A stretch of DNA of 64,000 bases from Labyrinthula sp. Ha (taxonomy: Eukaryota; Sar; Bigyra; Labyrinthulida; Labyrinthulaceae), in contig JAALGZ010000004.1 of assembly GCA_015227615.1 (NCBI GenBank), positions 930,001 through 994,000 on the forward strand. The letters run 5' to 3'. The translations under genes were made by a program, and so were the position numbers. Positions 57,700 through 64,000 of this stretch are shown piece by piece (positions within the stretch are counted from its first letter, which is position 1; each line of letters opens with the position of its first letter). The notes beneath the pieces were generated by a model. That model was not told the origin of the DNA, ran no database searches, and saw nothing but the letters and a program-made list of their open reading frames with translations.

Positions 57700-57960
57700 A
57701 TGTTGTAGCGAATCTGGAAGGTTAAAGAGAAGCTCGCTCTTTCAAGGTATTCCGCTCCTTTGCTATCAACTTCCTGTATTGCAAGGACGTTTGTATCGGC
57801 AGTTAGGGCATATTCCTCGATAGACCTGAGCTTGTAGGAGGTAAGACGGTCAACATTTACAGAGACAATTGAAATTGCTCTGGAATCTTGCGCTTCATTG
57901 ACTGGTGACTGTCTTTCGACTGCCTGAGTGTTGCCGGAACTCGTAACAGTTTCTTTGTTT
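57700..57960 (-). mobile_element. LINE endonuclease N-terminal relic
   Basis: On the minus strand, about 85 open codons read ETVTSSGNTQAVERQ, then ISIVSVNVDRLTSYKLRSIE, then ADTNVLAIQEVDSKGAEYL. This is the start of an AP-endonuclease domain as in LINEs (S-x-N-V-x-x-L-x-x-x-K, D-x-x-V-L-A-I-Q-E), with the catalytic Glu of the QE pair present. The frame then breaks and no reverse transcriptase follows. It differs from the LINE at 26118-29657 and is probably another family or an older copy. Confidence 0.7.
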
Positions 57961-58196
57961 CCAAATTTTCCGTTTCCTAAAAACTTATCTATTCATAACA
58001 CTTTCTTTATTCAATACAAGAACAATTGCCCAAAATTAATCCAGACAAGATCCCAAAATTAACTGTAAACAAAATAAATAGAACCAAATATCTCCAATAT
58101 TGAAACCCAAACCGACTCCAAAAACAATATCGCTTAATAATCCGGTATTCTTATAGATTCGGCGCACAAAGTCAGAAATTTGATGCAAAATAAATA

Positions 58197-59369
58197 ATGC
58201 AATGTACAAGGTTACTTCCCGTACTCTTTTTATTCAACCAGTATCTCCAGCCTCTTTACGCTCAAAACGAATATGAGCAACCTGAACAAGAAGAAGAACA
58301 AGAAGACTTCACCGTAATAACAGACTGTACGGACTTGCAAACTGTGATTGACGACTTGATAGGAAACGGTCTTGGAGACCAAGTGGAAAGGATCTTCTGT
58401 GCAAATCAAGAGCTTGGTGCTTTTCCTGATCTCTCCGAATTAAATAATTTGAAGGAAGTTGATTTTCAAGATACTGGGTTAGAAGGAGAAATTCCAGATA
58501 CGATTTTTGAAGTAGTTTCCTTAGAATATTTAGATCTGAGTGAGAACCAACTTTCTGGAGAGCTCTCTGCTGAAATTTCCAACTTAGTAAATCTCCAAGA
58601 CTTGAATATAGCCCAAAACCAACTTTCTGGAGAATTTCCTTCTGAAATAGGAGAACTGAATGAACTAAATTTCCTTCTTGTTAATCCAAATGACTTCCAA
58701 GGTGTAATGCCAAATCACCAAGCTGTAACTTCCGACGCTCCACCTGGATTTCAATTCAGTGTTCAAGAAGCCGAACAAGGAAGTGATCCTGTTTTTAAAC
58801 CAGTTTATTCAGTTGCAATTGTAGTTCCTGTTGTTTTAGTTGGAACAATTTTAATAATTAGAAAGAGACAAGGGAAAAATGTTCTTCCTCCTCCACCTAG
58901 GGGGTCAAAAGCAACTTGGGGTTGGTTTAGTTTAATGTACGGTCGTAGTGGAAAAATGGCGAAAGACAGACCTGAATCGGGATGGATTTTTGCAGAAATA
59001 AAAGATATAGAAACTGCTAGATTAGAAAAACCAGAAAAGCGACGAGGTGTTAGTAAGCTACCTGGTCAAGTTCCATCTAAACGAGAAAAGCAGAAAGTTA
59101 GAAAGTTGATGAAGAGCGATCCGACGCTTGATATTCCACTTGAAGATATAAAAAAAGAACGACAGGGATCAAACCGTTCTTTGTTTGCAGCCAGCATGAA
59201 CCAAGGAAGCACAGTAAGTGTTGCTTCGGAGTTGGGTGAGCTTACAACTAACGAGATGATTAAGAAAAAGAAAAAGAGAAAAAGGCGGAAAAATAAGAAT
59301 ACCTCCCATTTGAGCAGTAGTTCACAAATGCAGTTTTATGCATCAAAACGTAGTTTAAGCGATATATAG
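58197..59369 (+). CDS. LRR single-pass membrane protein with basic cytosolic tail
   Basis: The 390-residue protein has a signal peptide (residues 1-22, ending LYAQ) and a short Glu/Gln-rich stretch. It then has about four plant-type leucine-rich repeats (residues 75-170, for example LEYLDLSENQLSGELSAEIS and NLQDLNIAQNQLSGEFPSEI), with cysteines 44 and 68 capping the N-side. One membrane segment lies at 204-221 (SVAIVVPVVLVGTILII). The 170-residue tail is strongly basic (KRRGVSKL, KKKKKRKRRKNKN) with Ser/Thr-rich parts, and there is no kinase domain. The layout is that of a receptor-like protein that would need partner proteins to signal. The gene has no intron and converges on the dihydroxyacetone kinase gene 76 bp away. 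The ligand is unknown. Confidence 0.9.
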   Translation: MQCTRLLPVLFLFNQYLQPLYAQNEYEQPEQEEEQEDFTVITDCTDLQTVIDDLIGNGLGDQVERIFCANQELGAFPDLSELNNLKEVDFQDTGLEGEIPDTIFEVVSLEYLDLSENQLSGELSAEISNLVNLQDLNIAQNQLSGEFPSEIGELNELNFLLVNPNDFQGVMPNHQAVTSDAPPGFQFSVQEAEQGSDPVFKPVYSVAIVVPVVLVGTILIIRKRQGKNVLPPPPRGSKATWGWFSLMYGRSGKMAKDRPESGWIFAEIKDIETARLEKPEKRRGVSKLPGQVPSKREKQKVRKLMKSDPTLDIPLEDIKKERQGSNRSLFAASMNQGSTVSVASELGELTTNEMIKKKKKRKRRKNKNTSHLSSSSQMQFYASKRSLSDI

Positions 59370-59445
59370 TTTTTCTAGTATTTTTTCTTTCAAATAAATA
59401 GCAACTGATTTATATAATATGAGGCACTTCAGTTGTTGTGAGATA

Positions 59446-61203
59446 TTATTTTGGTTGATAAAAAGTGGAGTAAAAGGATTCAATAAACAAGAACACTGCC
59501 AGAGCCCCTGGATCAGGTAGTTTTGTTTGCTTCACCTGCTCTAGATTCAGGTACATAGTGCGACCAGCTTTAGCCTCCATTGTCGTTGTATTATCCAACA
59601 CTATTTTCAATTTTTCTACTACTCCATCTTCTTTATTAGTCAAGAGAATCTCGAACTCTTTTAGAATGTCAAAGAGAGTTCGCATTCCAACTTCAGTTCC
59701 AGCATGTTTTTGAATAGTTTCATTCCCTTGTTGCAATAAATGAATAAGTAGCTTACTGGCATCTTCCGTGGATGCTTTCAGTGAATTCATGGCGCCCATG
59801 AAAAAAAGAGTCAGTACAGCACCACTTGATCCTCCCATCTGTTCACAAATACTAATAGCTGATAGCAAAATGTTTTCAACACTTTGGAAGCTGTTAGGTT
59901 TCAGCTTCAAAATAAGAGCTGCACCTTTGGCAAACGTGCTGCCACAATCCCCATCACCCAACATTTTATCAATCCTATTGATTTCATCGCGCTCTTGTAG
60001 CAGTTTCTTCGCAGCAGTCTGTACACTATTATATAACTTTCTAGAAATGCTATCACTCAGCGGATATTGCATCCCATCTTTTTTTTCTTCCCATGAATCA
60101 ACTGGCTTCTCTATAGGTATTATTCTTGTCTCACATTTAATGTATTTTAAGTTATTCCAACCAGGTGCATCGGTCACTTCATCCAACCCACTCAAACAGC
60201 AACCCCACTCCTCTGTAGAAAAGAATTCAGCCACGAGTAAAGAAAGAGAAAACCCGTGCATTCTTAGAGATGTTAGCGCTTTTCCAGACACAATTCTCAT
60301 CAATATTATATTATTCTCTGCTGCCCAAGCAAGCGCTTCCTTAAGAATTATCTCCATTTCAATGTCTGTAACACAACCTAAGTTGTTTACAAGAAGTACA
60401 GCTTTCCTAGACGTCTTAAGCTCTTGAAGAACAGCTCTATCAAGAATCTGCTGCAACATATGTTGAACAAGATCCTTACAACCAGTAAAAGAAATCTTTT
60501 TTTTACCAGGTTCTCCATGGATTCCCATTCCGACTTCTACAAGACCATCAGACGGTGAGAGACGAGAGAAATCATCTTCGTTATTCCTCTTGGTAAACGG
60601 CAACAAACACTCATCAAAGGAAACACCAATAGTACCAATAGAGTTGACTACTTTTTGACCAAACTTCTTAACTTCTTTGAGGCTTCTATTTTTCAAACTT
60701 CCCAAAATCTTATGGACTAAAACTACCCCGGCCAATCCCCTGGCTTGTTTTGCTTTACTCTCCATGGAAAAAGAAACGTCATCATTGACAACCAAAACTT
60801 CTACATCAATACCCAAGGTTCGACATTTTTCCGCTGCAATTCCAAAATTTAATCTGTCTCCAGTATAATTTTTTACAATGAGCAAGATGTTGTTGCTCTC
60901 ACCTTTACTTGACAGTGCCAGAATGGCAGACTTCACCTGAGCAACAGATGGAGATGAAAAAATATCTCCACAAACAGCACCATCAAGCATGTTCTGTGCA
61001 ATATATCCCACGTGTGCTGGTTCATGCCCACTTCCCCCTCCTGAAATCAGCTTCACCTCCTTGTCAGAATTGCTCAACACAACCACCTTATTGAAACCTT
61101 CCAATACTTGGAAATCCTTTGAAATTTTAACATAGCTTAGAAGAGACCTCTTTACTGCATTTTCGTTGTCATTCAGGAAGTATTTAGGCGTATACGATGT
61201 CAT
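59446..61203 (-). CDS. DAK1: Dihydroxyacetone kinase (ATP-dependent, two-domain)
   Basis: The 585-residue protein matches the length of yeast Dak1. It phosphorylates dihydroxyacetone to DHAP with ATP in the cytosol, feeding glycerol or formaldehyde-derived carbon into glycolysis and removing toxic dihydroxyacetone. The N-terminal DhaK domain has the substrate site SGGGSGHEPAHVGYI (residues 54-68), GAVCGDIFSSPS, KNYTGDRLNFG and VGMGIHGEPG, with His229 as the residue that binds substrate covalently. The C-terminal DhaL domain has the Mg-ATP motif MLGDGDCGSTFAKGA (near 413) and the GGSSGAVLTLFF block. All key residues I can check are present. There is no intron and no targeting signal. The next gene upstream on the same strand starts 131 bp away. 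Confidence 0.96.
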   Translation of the reverse strand: MTSYTPKYFLNDNENAVKRSLLSYVKISKDFQVLEGFNKVVVLSNSDKEVKLISGGGSGHEPAHVGYIAQNMLDGAVCGDIFSSPSVAQVKSAILALSSKGESNNILLIVKNYTGDRLNFGIAAEKCRTLGIDVEVLVVNDDVSFSMESKAKQARGLAGVVLVHKILGSLKNRSLKEVKKFGQKVVNSIGTIGVSFDECLLPFTKRNNEDDFSRLSPSDGLVEVGMGIHGEPGKKKISFTGCKDLVQHMLQQILDRAVLQELKTSRKAVLLVNNLGCVTDIEMEIILKEALAWAAENNIILMRIVSGKALTSLRMHGFSLSLLVAEFFSTEEWGCCLSGLDEVTDAPGWNNLKYIKCETRIIPIEKPVDSWEEKKDGMQYPLSDSISRKLYNSVQTAAKKLLQERDEINRIDKMLGDGDCGSTFAKGAALILKLKPNSFQSVENILLSAISICEQMGGSSGAVLTLFFMGAMNSLKASTEDASKLLIHLLQQGNETIQKHAGTEVGMRTLFDILKEFEILLTNKEDGVVEKLKIVLDNTTTMEAKAGRTMYLNLEQVKQTKLPDPGALAVFLFIESFYSTFYQPK

Positions 61204-61334
61204 GCTGGAGTTTACTTTATCTCTATAGAAAAGATATTTTTTGAGAAAAGGCCATATGTCCCATCCTTTTATTACTAGCTTTTTTGAGCTCTTGCAGAGT
61301 ATCCGTTAAGAGAAAGAAGACAGGAGAAAAAAGA

Positions 61335-62375
61335 TTAATAAAATATAGTATCTAAAGTAACATGACGCTCAAATTTCCTGAACTCAGGTTCTTTGCCTAA
61401 TGCACCCCAGAAGTAGTTTCCAAGTTCCATGCTTGTTAATTCTCGGCCGCTTGCGTTGACATGTTCGACAACAGTCTCCACAGCTTGCAAGGCCGCAGCT
61501 CTGAAAGAAACTTCTTCCAAGCTTCCTGACGGTAAATTAACCCCATTTTCTATTTTAGTATTCAGGTCTTCACTCAGCTCCACCAGTCCTAATTTTCTTA
61601 CAACAGCACAAATGACGTTGTCAATAAAAGCAGTTGCTTCTTGCGCATCCTTGAAATTAAATATTTCATCTGCATCTCTCAAACCAAAATACAGCTCTCC
61701 AACAGATAACTGAGCCTTCTTATATAAATAAACCTTGTTCGGATTTGAGTTTTCAAATTGTACTTCATACGAGTCATCATAGGTATAAGGAAAGTCATTT
61801 ACCAAGGAACCCACCAAGAGATCAAACTTGTTTTGTGTATCTGCTGCAAACAAGATGTTCCTAACATAGTCACTAATATTCTTCATTTCTTTCCTCTCTA
61901 AAGTTTCTCCAATTTCGTTAAACACTTTCTTCAAACTATATACAATAAAGAAAAGTGGATCTTTTTCAGAAACATTTAACTGAAAAAATAAATGCACTTT
62001 TTCAACCGTCAAATTCTTCAAGTAGTCTGCGGAAATTTCTGGGCAAGTTGGTGAAGATAGAAGAAGAGCGTGAACTCCAGGTTTGATTGTATTAAAGGCA
62101 CCCTTTCCATGGAATTTATGTAAATATTTTCTATAGCCACCACCAAAATCAACAGCATGGAAAATAAGGAAAAATCCTGCCTTCGCGAACAAGTTTGTTT
62201 TGAAATCATACTCGACCTGGGTACTAGGCAAGCTTTCTCCAATACTCTTGATTTCATCTACGTTAATACCTTCTGCGTAGGTTCTACTCCTTTCTTTGTT
62301 TATTCTGACAAACTTTTCACTGTTTGGTGATAAGAGAAGCTCTTTCGTAGATTGTTTAACTCTGTTTAAATACAT
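61335..62375 (-). CDS. Queuosine-salvage-like (DUF2419/QNG1-like) protein
   Basis: The 346-residue protein has no intron. Its second half follows the queuosine salvage (Q_salvage) pattern: VYLYKKAQLSVGELYFGLRD, an F-x-D element (FNFKDAQEATAF), a leucine-rich VVRKLGLVELSEDL, GSLEEVSFRAAALQAVETVV, and the C-terminal HVTLDTIFY that parallels the usual H-x-T-R-T-x-x-Y end. The N-terminal active-site block differs from the usual LNF-x-FW form and reads HAVDFGGGYRKYL. Enzymes of this family release queuine from queuosine nucleotides for tRNA modification. The divergent N-terminus means the substrate could differ. My assignment rests on remembered family patterns and is moderate. It is tandem with dihydroxyacetone kinase, and I infer no functional link. 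Confidence 0.6.
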   Translation of the reverse strand: MYLNRVKQSTKELLLSPNSEKFVRINKERSRTYAEGINVDEIKSIGESLPSTQVEYDFKTNLFAKAGFFLIFHAVDFGGGYRKYLHKFHGKGAFNTIKPGVHALLLSSPTCPEISADYLKNLTVEKVHLFFQLNVSEKDPLFFIVYSLKKVFNEIGETLERKEMKNISDYVRNILFAADTQNKFDLLVGSLVNDFPYTYDDSYEVQFENSNPNKVYLYKKAQLSVGELYFGLRDADEIFNFKDAQEATAFIDNVICAVVRKLGLVELSEDLNTKIENGVNLPSGSLEEVSFRAAALQAVETVVEHVNASGRELTSMELGNYFWGALGKEPEFRKFERHVTLDTIFY

Positions 62376-64000
62376 CCTTGGTTGTTTAATTATTTATTTT
62401 GAATTCTAAGTGTCTAAGACGTTTCTAGGAACTTTCCGTAATGTCCTGAATGTCCAGTTCTACCATTGAGAAACTTAACGGGACAAGAGCTCTTCGGGAA
62501 CTTTTTGAAACTTCTCCCGAAGCGAGATCTTCGAAACTTCCTGTTGAAATAAGGAAAAGAGGAAAAGTTGCTGCTTCGTAGAGAGATAATAGTTTTGAGC
62601 TAGCCTTGCATTCAATTTATCCCACTTAGTTCTTTCTCAATTGATGAAATGGAAAGCATATTGTTAAATGTCTTGTTAATGACCCTTACTTTTTCTGATT
62701 CCTTAGAGAATAGATATTATAGTATGGAAATATATGTTTGCATAAAGGCAAAAAAAACTCAATTAGCTTTTTATTTGTAACAAAGAGTGCTTAATCCTTT
62801 TAACATATAGAGGCAGATGCTCAATTTCTAGAACAACCCGACTTAGTCTTATAATAGACCTTGATTTTTTAAGTACCTGTTAGTTACAAAAGGATAGTCA
62901 ACATTGATACTCTAAATATAAGTTTCCACAGATAGTTCAAACCTGATGGAAAGCTTAAAAGTACAGCAGTAGTTCAATGGATATGTTGCCTCTTTATGCT
63001 TCTCAGGTATAATTCATGTTACCTTTAACATTAAGGTACGACTTTTTACAGGGCTTTGTAAGCTCTACCTTTTGTTAGATACTGCTCTTGTATTTTCGGA
63101 ATAATTAACATATCAAGCTAAAAAAAGTGAATCCATATGTCTTCGAAAGCTAAAAACCAATGTAGAAGTAGTATTATAGTTTATAGTTATTTTTCTATGC
63201 CCTGGAACAGAGCATAGGACTACAAAAAATATGTCAGAAGAAGAAGATGTGTGTTGGGAAGCTTTGAAACTAGTATTTTATAGACAGCTTACCAGAAAAA
63301 CCAAGAAAGAGCTTACATTTAATATATTAACAGATCTAATAAATAAAATTTTATCAAAAGAAGAAGGAAATAGATAGAAGCAATAGCTGTTTAACTTTTA
63401 GATCTATAAAAAGACCCTTTTATGTAAAATAGCACCAAATAGCGACAAAAACAGCAATAGGTTAGAGGCGCGGTTGTCTACCTAGAGTTTTGCGCTATTA
63501 TTGGAAGTTTGGTTTAACAGAGCTTTACACTAATGGACTGAAGTTACGATATAATTAATATATAGAAACAATATTGCATAAGCTTAGAATAACAAATGGT
63601 TTGTACCACATGTAACAAGACAAGTTGCTTTACCTGATCAGGCTTTTTTCAGAGTGCAATACAAAATCTGGTTGAACATTTTAACACAATACATGCTAAC
63701 CTCTAGGTAACTTAACGAAGCAGGAGTTTATAATTCTCTTCCTTGCTAATGATGTATTCAATCTCTTCAGAGGATAAACACTACGCCAAGAATATCCATA
63801 AACCCCAATTTTTTCTCAAGTATGGTGAAAAATATTGGGTAAATCACATATTCTATTTCATCTATAATACTATTATTGGATTTGTCTTAAACAGATTCGT
63901 TTGGTCCTAAGAGTCTCAGCTAACAACATCTCTTGACAAAAAGTTTGCCACTCTGTTCTTACTAGAATAAAATATAAATTGAAGAAGTTTTAATGTTAGC
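62376..64000. other. AT-rich right end of the window
   Basis: No gene, RNA gene or transposon recognised. The first few hundred bases are presumably the promoter of the queuosine-salvage-like gene. Confidence 0.5.

Noticed and set aside
1-64000. CRISPR arrays, bacterial operons, riboswitches or prokaryotic origins.
   Set aside because: The window is eukaryotic, with introns, LINE and hAT elements and PIG-P, and no such structures were seen.

Overview
This is an AT-rich eukaryotic nuclear window, most likely from a protist that I cannot name from sequence alone. The evidence is spliceosomal introns, GPI-anchor synthesis (PIG-P), a eukaryotic-type prenyl synthase, ubiquitin, and LINE and hAT transposons. 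The code is standard: TAA, TAG and TGA all end genes. The most distinctive genome trait is intron size. Six introns that I could place from reading frame and family alignment are only 28-31 nt, with GT starts and TTAG/GTAG/CTAG ends. Most genes have no intron.

Layout. Positions 1-109 hold the start of a gene for an EGF-like/multi-pass membrane protein that runs off the left edge. A decayed hAT transposon fills 533-4639, with inverted ends and an 8-bp target duplication. About 12 kb of AT-rich DNA follows (4648-16930) with no gene I can support. From 16.9 to 20.9 kb come a full EGF/7-TM gene, an 8-TM protein with an acidic tail, and a head-to-head farnesyl/geranylgeranyl diphosphate synthase. 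At 21.4-21.9 kb there is a possible small spliced gene. A LINE lies at about 26.1-29.7 kb and ends beside a decaying DEG7/Nma111-type protease copy. That copy faces its intact paralogue tail to tail (29.7-35.7 kb). A three-exon gene of unknown function starts head to head with the intact paralogue.

After another gene-poor stretch (36.6-44 kb) come a second full EGF/7-TM gene and PIG-P. After a third gap lies the gene-dense right part. It holds a DUF4139-family protein with a complete ubiquitin nested inside its domain, an SOS1/NHE-like Na+/H+ antiporter with two tiny introns, a LINE endonuclease relic, an LRR single-pass membrane protein, dihydroxyacetone kinase, and a queuosine-salvage-like protein.

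The genes do not form one pathway. Several carry membrane or secretory roles (three EGF/7-TM copies, 8-TM protein, PIG-P, antiporter, LRR protein). The most novel items are the ubiquitin embedded in DUF4139, the EGF/7-TM family, and the tiny introns, including one that sits directly before the catalytic histidine in both DEG7 paralogues.
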